From: JAHQVI01 sp963749875
GTDB lineage: Bacteria; Pseudomonadota; Alphaproteobacteria; Rhizobiales; Rhodomicrobiaceae
Assembly (NCBI GenBank): GCA_963749875.1
Contig: CAVVOX010000002.1
Span: 1,240,001-1,304,000, forward strand
Reading direction: 5' to 3'
DNA: 64,000 bases
Part shown: positions 27,247-35,207 of the stretch, in pieces
Layout: each line of letters opens with the position of its first letter
Position numbering within the stretch: position 1 is the stretch's first letter
Notes under the pieces: model-generated
Databases searched by the model: none
Told to the model about the DNA's origin: nothing
The model's input: only the letters and a program-made list of their open reading frames with translations
Program-made: the position numbers and the translations under genes

Positions 27247-28556
27247 TCCGGCCCACCCGCCGAGCCATATTGATCTTTGCCGGCGGCATCCCGGTCGCGC
27301 TCATTGCGATGGCTTCCGACCAGGCGCTTTGGCCGCTGGGCCTCTATTTCAGCATGCTGGTGATCCTTGCCGTTCTCGCCGATGCCGCGCTGGCCTTGCC
27401 CTCGCGCTCGCTCCTGCCGAAGGTCGATGTGCCGGACAGGCTGTATATCGGCGAGACCGGCGCCGTGGCGGTCCGGATCGCGCCGTTGCCCTATCCGCGC
27501 GGCATGCGCATCGAAATGCTGCTCGAGCAACGCGGCGATGCGGAGCGTCCTGTCCTCGTCCCTATCGATCTCCATCCCCAGGAAGAGGGGCAGGCCGAGC
27601 TCCCGGTCATTCCTCTGCGCCGGGGAATTGTCAGCATCGACCGGCTCTGGCTGCGCTGGCGCGGCCCCTTGGGGCTGGCGCAAATCGGTAAAATCGCCGA
27701 GATCGGCCGCCAGATCGAAGTCGTGCCCAATATTCGGGGCGTGCAGCGGGCCGAGCTGCGGTTCTTCCCGCATGACGCGCTCATCGGCGAAAAGCTGCAG
27801 CAGCAGAAAGGCGAGGGCACCGAGTTCGAGGCTTTACGGGAATACACGCCCGGCCTCGACATCCGCTTCATCGACTGGAAACATTCCGCGCGCCATCGCA
27901 AGCTGCTCTGCAAGGAATTCCGCACCGAGCGCAATCACCCGGTCGTGCTCGCCTTCGATACCGGTCATCTGATGGTCGACCCGCTCGGGCCCATTCCGCG
28001 GCTCGACCACGCCATCAACGCCGCTCTGCGGCTGGCCTGGCTGTCGCTCCGCAGCGGCGATCTCGTCGGTGTGTTCGGTTTCGACGCCCGCATCCGCCAC
28101 TACACCGGCCCGATGCGGGGGACGCAATATTTCGCCCGCGTGCAGCGCGCCACGGCGCAGCTCGCCTATCACACGCAGGAGACCAATTTCACCCTGGGTC
28201 TCGCCGAGCTGAATGCGCGGCTCAAGCGGCGCGCTCTGGTCATTCTGTTCACGGATTTTGTCGATACCACCACGGCCGAATTGCTGGTGGAAAGCATGCA
28301 CCGCATCGCGAACCGCCATGTCGCCGTCTTCGTGACCTTTCGGGACGGCTATTTGCGTGAAGCCGCCGACCGTGCGCCCGGCAGTTTCGACGATGTGGCA
28401 AGATCCGTCATCGCGCAGGATTTTCTGCATGACCGCAGCATTGTTCTGGAGAGGTTGTCCCGGATCGGCGTGCATTGCCTCGATGTGCCGAGCGCGGCGC
28501 TTCCGGTTGCGCTCATCAACCGTTATCTCGAAATCAAGCAGCGTGGGCTGATCTGA
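27243..28556 (+). CDS. DUF58-domain protein, partner of MoxR
   Basis: A 437-residue protein with two N-terminal membrane helices and a cytoplasmic VWA-like DUF58 domain. The DUF58 signature appears as GEGTEFEALREYTPGLDIRF followed by IDWKHSARHRKLLCKEF, and the metal-site-like stretch VVLAFDTGHLM (DxGxxM form) corresponds to the MIDAS region. Start overlaps moxR by four bases and its stop overlaps the next start by one base. With MoxR it forms the conserved chaperone pair; the client is not known. Confidence 0.9.
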   Translation: MIRPTRRAILIFAGGIPVALIAMASDQALWPLGLYFSMLVILAVLADAALALPSRSLLPKVDVPDRLYIGETGAVAVRIAPLPYPRGMRIEMLLEQRGDAERPVLVPIDLHPQEEGQAELPVIPLRRGIVSIDRLWLRWRGPLGLAQIGKIAEIGRQIEVVPNIRGVQRAELRFFPHDALIGEKLQQQKGEGTEFEALREYTPGLDIRFIDWKHSARHRKLLCKEFRTERNHPVVLAFDTGHLMVDPLGPIPRLDHAINAALRLAWLSLRSGDLVGVFGFDARIRHYTGPMRGTQYFARVQRATAQLAYHTQETNFTLGLAELNARLKRRALVILFTDFVDTTTAELLVESMHRIANRHVAVFVTFRDGYLREAADRAPGSFDDVARSVIAQDFLHDRSIVLERLSRIGVHCLDVPSAALPVALINRYLEIKQRGLI

Positions 28557-29611
28557 TGGTAGCGCAAGTCGAAAGCATAGGCGTGGAGAACCGCATCGAC
28601 GAGCCGCGCCCGCGCGTTCTGCTGCGCAGCAGCGAGTTCCGCCGGGTTCGCGAGGACGATTGGCGCGCGCTGGAGATCCTCATTGGCAAGGCCGAGAAAC
28701 GCGGCATCCGGTCGTTGAGCGCCGAGGAACTGCAACGGCTGCCGCTGCTCTACCGATCGGTGGTCTCCTCTCTCTCGGTCGCGCGCAGCATCGCGCTCGA
28801 CCGCAATATGCTCGCCTATCTGGAAAATCTCTCGCTCAGGGCGTTCCTCGTCGTCTACGGGCCGCGAACCACATTGTGGCAGGGCATGAGCCGTTTCTTT
28901 GCTCATGATTTCCCGGCGGCCGTCCGGGGCGCCTGGCCGCATCTGCTCATCGCGTTCCTTGCCCTGATGGCGGGAGGGCTCGCCGGCTTCCTTCTGACGG
29001 TGGGTGATGAGCAATGGTTCTCATCGCTCGTCCCTTCGGGCCTTGCCGGCGACAGGGGAGCGGACAGCACGCGCGAGGCCTTGCTGAACCGCGAGATATT
29101 CGGTCCCTGGGAAGGGGCGGCGCACGCATTCGCGCTCTTTGCCAATACGCTCTTTCAACACAACACCATGGTCGGCATTCTCGCCTTCAGTTTGGGGCTC
29201 GCCGCCGGCATCCCGACGGTCCTGCTGATGATCCATAACGGCCTGATCATGGGCGCCTTTGTCGGGCTCCATTACAATCGCGGTCTCACCTATGAATTCA
29301 TCGGCTGGCTCTCCATTCATGGCGTCACCGAATTCACCGCCATCCTTTTTTGCGCGGCGGGAGGGCTTCTGATTGCGGACAAGATCCTCTTTCCCGACCG
29401 CTATTCCAGGGTTCAGAGCCTTGCCATTCACGGCCGGGTTGCCGGACGCATTGCGCTTGGCGCGGTCTTCCTGTTCTTCGTGGCGGCCATTCTGGAAGGC
29501 GGCTTTCGTCAACTCGTCTCGAGCACGGATCTGCGCTATGCGATCGGCTGGGGCATCGGTCTGCTTTGGCTGCTCTATTTCGTCCGCGCCGGGCGGCGGA
29601 AGGAGAGCTGA
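28556..29611 (+). CDS. SpoIIM-like (stage II sporulation protein M family) membrane protein
   Basis: A 351-residue protein: about 120 cytoplasmic residues (RVLLRSSEFRRVREDDWRAL), then five membrane helices. The family phrases are FANTLFQHNTMVGILAFSLG, LLMIHNGLIMGAF and WLSIHGVTEFTAILFCAAGG. In sporulators SpoIIM works in engulfment; this organism group does not sporulate and the gene commonly travels with RDD and MoxR/DUF58 genes. One-base overlap (TGATG) with both neighbours shows strict coupling. Confidence 0.85.
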   Translation: MVAQVESIGVENRIDEPRPRVLLRSSEFRRVREDDWRALEILIGKAEKRGIRSLSAEELQRLPLLYRSVVSSLSVARSIALDRNMLAYLENLSLRAFLVVYGPRTTLWQGMSRFFAHDFPAAVRGAWPHLLIAFLALMAGGLAGFLLTVGDEQWFSSLVPSGLAGDRGADSTREALLNREIFGPWEGAAHAFALFANTLFQHNTMVGILAFSLGLAAGIPTVLLMIHNGLIMGAFVGLHYNRGLTYEFIGWLSIHGVTEFTAILFCAAGGLLIADKILFPDRYSRVQSLAIHGRVAGRIALGAVFLFFVAAILEGGFRQLVSSTDLRYAIGWGIGLLWLLYFVRAGRRKES

Positions 29612-30507
29612 TGGCCGGGATCGCGCCGAATGTCAGGATCTTCCAGGATCGCGGAGGAAGCGCCCGCGAGATCATAACGCCGGAGGCCGTCCCGCTGATC
29701 GTCGAGCTGGCGCCGCTCAGCGAACGCGCCGCCGCCTTCATTATCGATTTCGTCTTCTGGAACCTGGCGGTCTTTCTGATCGTCTTCCCGATCTCGTTTC
29801 TGAAGATCGTTGACGTTACGCCTGAAATCGTCGTCGGATTGATGCTGCTTGTCAGCTTCATCATCCGCAACACCTATTTCCTGCATTTCGAACTGGCCTG
29901 GCGGGGGGCGACGCCCGGCAAGCGGATCGTCGGCCTCCGCGTCGTCGACCGGAATGGCGGCCCGCTCCTTCCCTCGGCGGTCATTGCGCGCAATCTCACC
30001 CGTGAGTTCGAGGTGTTCATGCCGATCGTGGTGTTGCTGTCGCTCGAAGAAGTGACCGTCGGGCAATGGGCCCAATGGCTTTCCTTCGCCTGGCTGCTCG
30101 CGATCGGGGCGATCCCTTTCCTCAACCGCGACCGTATGCGCGGCGGCGATCTCATTGCGGGAACGATCGTGATTTCTCTGCCCCGCCGGGCGCTGCTTGC
30201 CGATCAGGCTCAGAACGAGTTCCGCTACAGCTTCACCGACCGTCAGCTCCTCGCCTACGGGAATTACGAGCTGCAGGTGCTGGAACAGGTGCTGCGCGGT
30301 GCCGAGACGTCCCTTTATTCCAACGAGATGCTGCGTCAGGTGGGTGAGAAAATCCGTCACAGGATCGGCTGGACGGGCGAGGTCCCGCTCGCGCTGGAGG
30401 AGCGTTTCCTGCGCGATTTCTATACCGCGGAGCGCGCATTTCTCGAGCGGGAACAGCTATTTGGCAAGGTCAGGCCGGACAAGCATCATCAGGGCGGACC
30501 GCGCTGA
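29611..30507 (+). CDS. RDD-family membrane protein
   Basis: A 298-residue protein whose first 200 residues form an RDD domain: LSERAAAFIIDFVFW gives the R and D, followed by three to four membrane segments and AWRGATPGKRIVGLRVVDR, the family's second hallmark, and NRDRMRGGDLIAGTIVI. The soluble C-terminal region (LTDRQLLAYGNYELQVLEQ-like) has no recognised domain. Some RDD proteins take part in ion or osmolyte transport. Last gene of the operon, with a terminator about 165 bases further on. Confidence 0.85.
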   Translation: MAGIAPNVRIFQDRGGSAREIITPEAVPLIVELAPLSERAAAFIIDFVFWNLAVFLIVFPISFLKIVDVTPEIVVGLMLLVSFIIRNTYFLHFELAWRGATPGKRIVGLRVVDRNGGPLLPSAVIARNLTREFEVFMPIVVLLSLEEVTVGQWAQWLSFAWLLAIGAIPFLNRDRMRGGDLIAGTIVISLPRRALLADQAQNEFRYSFTDRQLLAYGNYELQVLEQVLRGAETSLYSNEMLRQVGEKIRHRIGWTGEVPLALEERFLRDFYTAERAFLEREQLFGKVRPDKHHQGGPR

Positions 30508-30576
30508 TCGCCTGGGCGCAGGCGCCGCTGGCCCGCGCACATTTGCGGACAAGGCGGCGAACGTTTGCGCACATAT

Positions 30577-30601
30577 GGAACCGAAGCCGTTTTCCCGCGT
30601 T
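30577..30601 (+). promoter_or_regulatory. EcfG-type (general stress sigma factor) promoter
   Basis: GGAAC at 30577-30581 and CGTT at 30598-30601 are separated by exactly 16 bases, matching the alphaproteobacterial EcfG consensus GGAAC-N16/17-CGTT in both elements. Transcription would start near 30608, directly before a stem-loop and terminator, with no protein start in between. Confidence 0.7.
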
Positions 30602-30607
30602 GTGGTA

Positions 30608-30701
30608 TCAGCCAGCGATTTCCTACCCTCCCCCCCCGGGGATCGCTGGTTGTTTCAAAAGCCCAAAACCTCTAGCCCCGCTCAAAGCGGGGCTCTTTTT
30701 T
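30608..30701 (+). ncRNA. Candidate stress-induced small RNA (GsrN-like layout)
   Basis: A predicted RNA of about 95 bases begins just after the EcfG promoter. Its 5' hairpin pairs CCAGCGAT (30612-30619) with ATCGCTGG (30642-30649) and exposes a C-rich loop (TACCCTCCCCCCCC) that could pair with Shine-Dalgarno sequences; a single-stranded stretch follows and an intrinsic terminator ends it. Caulobacter GsrN has this same plan: EcfG/SigT control, C-rich exposed loop and terminator. No direct sequence alignment was made, so this is structural likeness. It could instead be an untranslated leader, but no gene starts before the terminator. Confidence 0.55.
30674..30701 (+). terminator. Rho-independent terminator
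   Basis: A perfect nine-pair stem AGCCCCGCT / AGCGGGGCT with a three-base loop, followed by C and six T residues. It is the clearest intrinsic terminator in the window and ends the candidate small RNA, and possibly read-through from the MoxR operon. Confidence 0.9.
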
Positions 30702-30812
30702 GCCGTCCAAAAGGATTGTGACTGACCGGGAGCTCCTTGTCCGAGCCGGCAGGCTGTGCTCACATCGGCCGGCTGGTCCGCCATATGGAACCAAAGCATC
30801 GATCACGAAAAA

Positions 30813-31199
30813 ATGAACGCATCCATGCCCGAGCAGACATCGCGCCGTCCTTCTGCAAATGGCGAAGACACGCCGCCTCCCCGCCCGGACCCGTCCCCGG
30901 CGCGGCGTTCTTTCTTGCTGTCACGCTGGCGCGGCGAGGCGCCGCTCGGCATCGTATTCTGGCGCGATATGATCCTCGTCGGAACGGCGCTCAATATCGC
31001 CGCCGCCTTGGCAGCCGTCCTGCTGCTCGCGGCCGACGCGCCGACGCCGCTTGCGCTCCTTGCCTATTTCGCGCCGCTCCCCTGGAGCATCTTCCTGTTC
31101 TTCGCCGTATGGCGATGCGCGGAGAGGGCCGGCGGACCGGATGCCATAACGGCAAAAATCGGCGCGATGATCTGGCTCGTGGTGGTCATCGTTCTGTGA
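30813..31199 (+). CDS. Small membrane protein of unknown function
   Basis: A 128-residue protein: a polar, proline-rich N-terminus (MPEQTSRRPSANGE) then three hydrophobic segments (MILVGTALNIAAALAAVLLL, PLALLAYFAPLPWSIFLFF and IGAMIWLVVVIVL). No named family is recognised. The ATG at 30813 is a weakly supported start; an ATG at 30825 is as likely. GGAAC lies upstream at 30787 but lacks a matching CGTT. It stands between two stress-type promoters. Confidence 0.55.
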   Translation: MNASMPEQTSRRPSANGEDTPPPRPDPSPARRSFLLSRWRGEAPLGIVFWRDMILVGTALNIAAALAAVLLLAADAPTPLALLAYFAPLPWSIFLFFAVWRCAERAGGPDAITAKIGAMIWLVVVIVL

Positions 31200-31275
31200 G
31201 GGGCATCAAGCCGATCTGAGGTTTGATCAGCCGAAATCGCCCTCGTCCTCACATTTCCCGGCATCCGGCGGCCAG

Positions 31276-31300
31276 GGAACCGGTCATAACTTCACGCGTT
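31276..31300 (+). promoter_or_regulatory. EcfG-type promoter of the single-domain response regulator
   Basis: GGAAC (31276-31280), 16 bases, then CGTT (31297-31300): a second full match to the EcfG consensus. The start of transcription would fall near 31307, which excludes the in-frame ATG at 31302 as the translation start and supports ATG 31338. Confidence 0.7.
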
Positions 31301-31337
31301 AATGCCAATTGCGAAGCAGCAATCGGGATCATCTGTC

Positions 31338-31721
31338 ATGGAACAGACTACCCACCCATTATCCGGGGTTCGCTTTCTTGTCATCGAAGACGAGATCATG
31401 CAGGCCCTGTCGATCGACGATATGCTTGCCGATATGGGCGGCGTCGTCGCCGCGCATGCGTTCGCTTATGACGAGGCTCGCCAAGCCGTCAAACAGGGCG
31501 GGTTCGACTGCGCCGTTCTGGATGTCAATCTGAACGGCACATTGTCGTTTCCCATTGCCGAGATGCTGAGGGAGCGCGGCGTTCCCTTCATCTTCTGCAC
31601 GGCCTTCGGCGACGGCGTGGATGCCCATCCCGCTGCGACGGAAGTCCTGCGCGTCGATAAACCCATACAGTCCGACAATCTTCGCGACGCCCTCGTCGCG
31701 GTGATGGACGCCGCGGGTTGA
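31338..31721 (+). CDS. Single-domain response regulator (stress-linked)
   Basis: A 127-residue receiver domain: VRFLVIEDEIMQA (acidic pocket), DCAVLDVNLNG (phosphorylated Asp), PFIFCTAFGDG and RVDKPIQSDNL (conserved Lys). The PFIFxT-x-GD phrase is close to the FAT GUY group of alphaproteobacterial receivers (PFIFATGYGD), several of which feed into or out of the PhyR-EcfG stress pathway. The upstream EcfG promoter supports that link. Start chosen as MEQTTHP because the promoter lies over the earlier ATG. No output domain, so it acts on a partner protein. Confidence 0.85.
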   Translation: MEQTTHPLSGVRFLVIEDEIMQALSIDDMLADMGGVVAAHAFAYDEARQAVKQGGFDCAVLDVNLNGTLSFPIAEMLRERGVPFIFCTAFGDGVDAHPAATEVLRVDKPIQSDNLRDALVAVMDAAG

Positions 31722-31965
31722 GCCGGCTGGCCCGCTTCCGCTTCGGGATAAATGGCGGGTCGTGTCTCTGCGCTCAGAAGCGGGTGCTATTGATTGCCAT
31801 CGGTAAGGGGAAGTGAATTCCTCTGCGCAGGCTTCGCCACGACGTTAAGCTCCAATGGGCTCCCGACCCGATCCACTCCAATAACCACTGCTCGATGTTT
31901 TTCAAACTTCAAGCCCAGCAATTCGAAACTGCACCAAGTTCAGCCTATCCCACGTAACGATTTTT
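31722..31965. other. Intergenic stretch at the left edge of the AT-rich island
   Basis: Contains a short minus-strand open frame (31787-31939) reading FEKHRAVVIGVDRVGSPLEL, with no start codon and no known partner. It may be a gene remnant. Otherwise nothing is seen. Confidence 0.3.
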
Positions 31966-32880
31966 CTAAACAAGGCGGCGGCACAAAAAAACTCGAAAAC
32001 TTGGATCTGCCAATTCTGCGAGCGCCCAAACACACGAAACGGTCAAGGGCAGATATAGATCGAGACATTCGTCCAGTCCGGCCTCCTGCAAGGCCCCGAC
32101 TTGCGCGTGATATTGTCCAAACTGGCCATTGGGCAATTGCTGAATAAGCAAAAATGATTGTGCGTCCCGCAACGCCCGATCATTGGTCAAGCCGAGATAA
32201 ATACCTGCCCGTACCAACATCGCACCTGTCGCCAAATCGTAATTGTTGAGCGTATCGATGAGGAGGACCTTGATGATGAACGAAAGTAGCCATTTTCGCG
32301 GAAACCATGGACACTCGCTCGTCCCAAAACCGGTCATCACATAGATGGAGGTTATAATATTACGTATCTGGCTTGTATCGTAGTGCAAGGCTTTGAGGCT
32401 TAGCGAATGAAGGACCGCGGGTACATCCGAGCAAACCCCATCGTTCCATAGCCCAAGCCGTTGTAGGAGAATAGCTTCGCCGATATGCTTTCTCCCCCCT
32501 GCGTTCATAATAAGTGCGACAGCCATTTTCCTGCAGTGTTTCTCTAATACAGGAGCCGAATAGCCGCAACTCCGGATAATACAAAGCGACAGAAGCAATA
32601 ATTTCGAGTCATACGACGAAAGTGAAAGAGAGATTGGTTGCTCCAATTGCGAAGCAAGATCTCTTGCAAAGATTTCATGGCGAGAGTTTTTGACACTATT
32701 AAGGAGGCGATCGCATATCCATAAACCCAACAAGCATTGCAGAGATTTTTCTGAGAAGCGCTGCTTTTTCAACACTTTTGACAATGCGCCGAGCCAATCT
32801 CTAGCGGCATCGAAAGCTGGAAGCATTTCGCTATTAGGAAAACAATTACGGGTCGACAATTCGTCAGCCACTGCCGAATC
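31966..32880 (-). CDS. Alpha-helical protein of the AT-rich island (second of a pair)
   Basis: A 305-residue, almost entirely helical protein of unknown function, beginning at a GTG directly after the stop of the preceding gene (TGAGTG), so translation is coupled. The repeat-like phrases LRDAQSFLLIQQLPNGQFGQY and LNNYDLATGAMLVRAGIYLG recall the Q-x(4)-G-x-F/W pattern of alpha/alpha-toroid proteins (prenyltransferase, cyclase and lyase folds), but catalytic motifs of those enzymes are not evident. Base and codon use are clearly richer in A and T than flanking genes. Unrecognised; probably acts with its neighbour. The open frame's first codon ends at 32883. Confidence 0.6.
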   Translation of the reverse strand, partial: DSAVADELSTRNCFPNSEMLPAFDAARDWLGALSKVLKKQRFSEKSLQCLLGLWICDRLLNSVKNSRHEIFARDLASQLEQPISLSLSSYDSKLLLLSLCIIRSCGYSAPVLEKHCRKMAVALIMNAGGRKHIGEAILLQRLGLWNDGVCSDVPAVLHSLSLKALHYDTSQIRNIITSIYVMTGFGTSECPWFPRKWLLSFIIKVLLIDTLNNYDLATGAMLVRAGIYLGLTNDRALRDAQSFLLIQQLPNGQFGQYHAQVGALQEAGLDECLDLYLPLTVSCVWALAELADPSFRVFLCRRLV

Positions 32881-32883
32881 CAC

Positions 32884-33789
32884 TCAACATAAGGCACCCG
32901 CTAGCGCAGCTACCAAGGTAGTATGATAGCAACAATCAAATAAACGGGCCGCTTCCTGACTTGCTTTCTCATCATTTCGCAGCTGCGGACCATCCACTCG
33001 CCCATCGAGGTGTTGAGCATCCGCTATTGTTTGCCATCCAATTACAGAATAACGAGATATTATTCCCAAGCATCTTTCGGCGGCGAGTAGCTCGCCGACC
33101 AAATCCAAGTTTTGACGGCGTATATATAATCCTAGTAAACTGGATAACATTTGTTTAATTCTATCAATATCATGTGCAGAAAGAAACTCAATACGATGCG
33201 ACGCAAAATCCGTTGTATAAAACAGGGTGTGTGTTATACTGTAGACGTCATCATCTGAAAGAAATACAATGTTCGGTAAATGTGCTAAAAGGGTTCGACT
33301 CCAAAGCTCCTTGTAAGAAGGAAGCTTATGATGAAACCCACCCGCATCAAGAGTATGACGCAATTCAAGCATACGATACGGAACACGTTCTATAGTGCAC
33401 GAGTTGGTATACTCAATTGAACGTTGGAGCAAAGCATGTTGGCCATCTGCCATCGATATCCCAAATCCGTCGAGCGACACAGCCAAAATTGCAGTAGGAA
33501 CAATCGCTTCCCCCCATCGGCATACACCTGTAGTAAGCGTAGGATTAGCACTCACCTTATGGATAAAGGCGACAATGTCCTGTATCTGATTACAAGAACA
33601 AAGTCCCTTACCTTCACACCGACGCAAAATCATGCATAGAAGCGCAAGCTCTACTAGCGCTTTCTGACGAAACCCATTCGGCGTTTGCGATATAGCAAAG
33701 GGATCGAAATAATCGAGGTTCGCGTGTATCCAGCCAATAGCCTTCCTGCTGACTGCCTGAGGTAAAACTCCAGCACGCAAATTGAACAC
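32884..33789 (-). CDS. DUF6895-like alpha-helical protein of the AT-rich island
   Basis: A 301-residue helical protein. AIGWIHANLDYFDPFAI near the start, DVYSITHTLFYTTDFASHRI in the middle and FDCCYHTTLVAALAGAL at the end match, from memory, the pattern of the DUF6895 family, in which a THxxFYxTD phrase and a terminal CYHxTLVA phrase are conserved. The repeated helical pairs suggest an alpha/alpha-toroid. No enzymatic function is established for the family. It starts 57 bases after the peptide gene and runs directly into the second protein. Low GC relative to its surroundings points to recent transfer. Confidence 0.6.
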   Translation of the reverse strand: MFNLRAGVLPQAVSRKAIGWIHANLDYFDPFAISQTPNGFRQKALVELALLCMILRRCEGKGLCSCNQIQDIVAFIHKVSANPTLTTGVCRWGEAIVPTAILAVSLDGFGISMADGQHALLQRSIEYTNSCTIERVPYRMLELRHTLDAGGFHHKLPSYKELWSRTLLAHLPNIVFLSDDDVYSITHTLFYTTDFASHRIEFLSAHDIDRIKQMLSSLLGLYIRRQNLDLVGELLAAERCLGIISRYSVIGWQTIADAQHLDGRVDGPQLRNDEKASQEAARLFDCCYHTTLVAALAGALC

Positions 33790-33845
33790 TCTACGGGATG
33801 GACGTTATCGGAAGATAAATATCAACAACCTGCTCAATTTGATAG

Positions 33846-34034
33846 CTACTCCTTCTCACGAACGACAATGCAGTAATGCTCCGGAATATTGCAAAGAAGC
33901 CGTTGGGGTGATTTATTTTTGCCTGGCTCTGAAGTAATTTTTCTCACAAGGCTGTCCAAATCAACGACCCCTTTGTTTTTAAGTTCTTCTAGAAGTCTTT
34001 TTCCTTCTTCATTATGGTCATCGCTAGCAGCCAT
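33846..34034 (-). CDS. Small 62-residue peptide, possible precursor peptide
   Basis: The ATG at 34034 is preceded by GGAGGG at ideal spacing; the longer TTG start at 34046 would overlap that site. The first two thirds are an acidic-to-mixed helix (EEGKRLLEELKNKGVVDLDS LVRKI, written in two parts), the last third is a short basic segment with two cysteines: QRLLCNIPEHYCIVVREKE. This leader-plus-short-core layout resembles precursors of ribosomally made modified peptides, but no modifying enzyme of a known class lies beside it. First gene of the three-gene island; a small structural protein is an alternative. Confidence 0.55.
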   Translation of the reverse strand: MAASDDHNEEGKRLLEELKNKGVVDLDSLVRKITSEPGKNKSPQRLLCNIPEHYCIVVREKE

Positions 34035-34078
34035 ATCGCCCTCCAACGGTCATTTAAAAAACTCCGATTACCTTAGTG

Positions 34079-34107
34079 ATATTAGCATTCGCCTATCGGG
34101 TTCGCAA
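34079..34107 (-). promoter_or_regulatory. Sigma-70-type promoter of the island operon
   Basis: On the minus strand TTGCGA (34107-34102) and TAATAT (34084-34079) are 17 bases apart, a near-consensus arrangement that is rare in this GC-rich genome. The transcript would start near 34072 and carry a leader of about 38 bases before the peptide's ATG. Confidence 0.6.
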
Positions 34108-34622
34108 GAGGAATGGTAGACAAGTATATTAGCGTGGCAAAGCAAGGAGTGATTATGACGAATTCATGCCAGTGTTTGTCCCCTTGCATTCACGCAACGA
34201 TGAACGTTTGGGATTAACTTTTCAAATAAAGGGGTTTTGAGTACCTCTTATCCGATGAAGCCCTAGATAGCGGATTGCAGATCGACAAGGGAGCGGAAGA
34301 CGCTGCGGCGAAAGCCCAAAGTAAAAGGTGAACCGGGTCATATTGCCGCTCATTAAAGCTAAACCGACCACTGAAAAGCTATGGGCCAGGCTCGTAAAAT
34401 CAGAGTGGCGAGGGTATCTCCAGGCCGGGGGGGCAGATATTGTTGGAGAAGTCGGACGTCCAAGCTGTGTATGGACATTCGTAGACGGATGGGAATGCTT
34501 GAAGGAAAGCGTGTCTTTCACACCGATTGCATGTTTCGCCGCTCCGTGAGAAGAACTCAAGGCCCGACAGAGGTAGCGAACGGCCTCGCCGATCGGGCGG
34601 GCCGGCAAGTAAGAGTGATCCC
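34108..34622. other. Intergenic region between the AT-rich island and the aldehyde oxidoreductase operon
   Basis: About 500 bases passing from low to high GC. Open frames on both strands overlap without family resemblance and none has a good ribosome site. Nothing firm is seen; the promoter of the oxidoreductase operon must lie here. Confidence 0.35.
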
Positions 34623-35207
34623 ATGAGCGAGACGGCAAGCGGGCCTGGCCCACAGGAGCCGCAGGGCGGCCCGGATGCGCAATCCGGCGCAGTGCGCAGC
34701 GCGACAATTCAGGTCACCGTGAACGGAGTGAGGCACAGCGTGGAGGCCGATCTGCGCACCTCGCTGCTCGACCTTCTGCGCGAGCATCTGCATCTGACCG
34801 GATCGAAAAAGGGATGCGACCACGGCCAGTGCGGCGCATGCACCGTGCTCGTGAATGGGCGGCGGATCAATGCCTGCCTGACGCTGGCGGTCATGCATGA
34901 GGGCGACGAGATCACCACCATCGAAGGGCTCGGGGCGCCCGACGCGCTCCATCCGCTGCAGCAGGCCTTTCTGCGGCACGACGCCTTTCAATGCGGCTAT
35001 TGCACGCCCGGCCAGATCTGTTCGGCGGTCGGCATGATCGAGGAGGCGCGGCAAGGCTGGCCCAGCCATGTGAGCGAGACGCTGGACGGCGAAATCACCC
35101 TGAGCGAAGCGGAAATCTCCGAACGGATGAGCGGCAATCTCTGCCGCTGCTCGGCCTATCCCAATATCGTCGATGCGATCCGCGAGGCCGCAGGGGAGCG
35201 GGAATGA
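34623..35207 (+). CDS. paoA: Aldehyde oxidoreductase [2Fe-2S] subunit, PaoA/YagT-like
   Basis: A 194-residue small subunit of the xanthine dehydrogenase family. The plant-type cluster is bound by C residues in KKGCDHGQCGACTVLVNGRR and INACL, the second cluster by FQCGYCTPGQI and SGNLCRCSAYPNI. E. coli PaoA carries a Tat signal; here the N-terminus (MSETASGPGPQEPQ) has no twin-arginine motif, so the enzyme may stay in the cytosol. ATG 34623; the earlier in-frame ATG at 34527 reads GC-rich noise. Stop overlaps the next start (ATGA). Transfers electrons from the Mo site to FAD. Confidence 0.88.
   Translation: MSETASGPGPQEPQGGPDAQSGAVRSATIQVTVNGVRHSVEADLRTSLLDLLREHLHLTGSKKGCDHGQCGACTVLVNGRRINACLTLAVMHEGDEITTIEGLGAPDALHPLQQAFLRHDAFQCGYCTPGQICSAVGMIEEARQGWPSHVSETLDGEITLSEAEISERMSGNLCRCSAYPNIVDAIREAAGERE

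Noticed and set aside
30787..30812. GGAAC before the small membrane protein gene
   Set aside because: No CGTT at 16 or 17 bases.
31787..31939. Minus-strand fragment reading KHRAVVIGVD, reminiscent of the start of a caspase-like domain
   Set aside because: About 50 codons, no start codon and no catalytic His or Cys; too little to support a call.
34222..34707. 161-codon minus-strand frame before the oxidoreductase operon
   Set aside because: Overlaps the start of the iron-sulfur subunit gene in antisense and has low-complexity composition.
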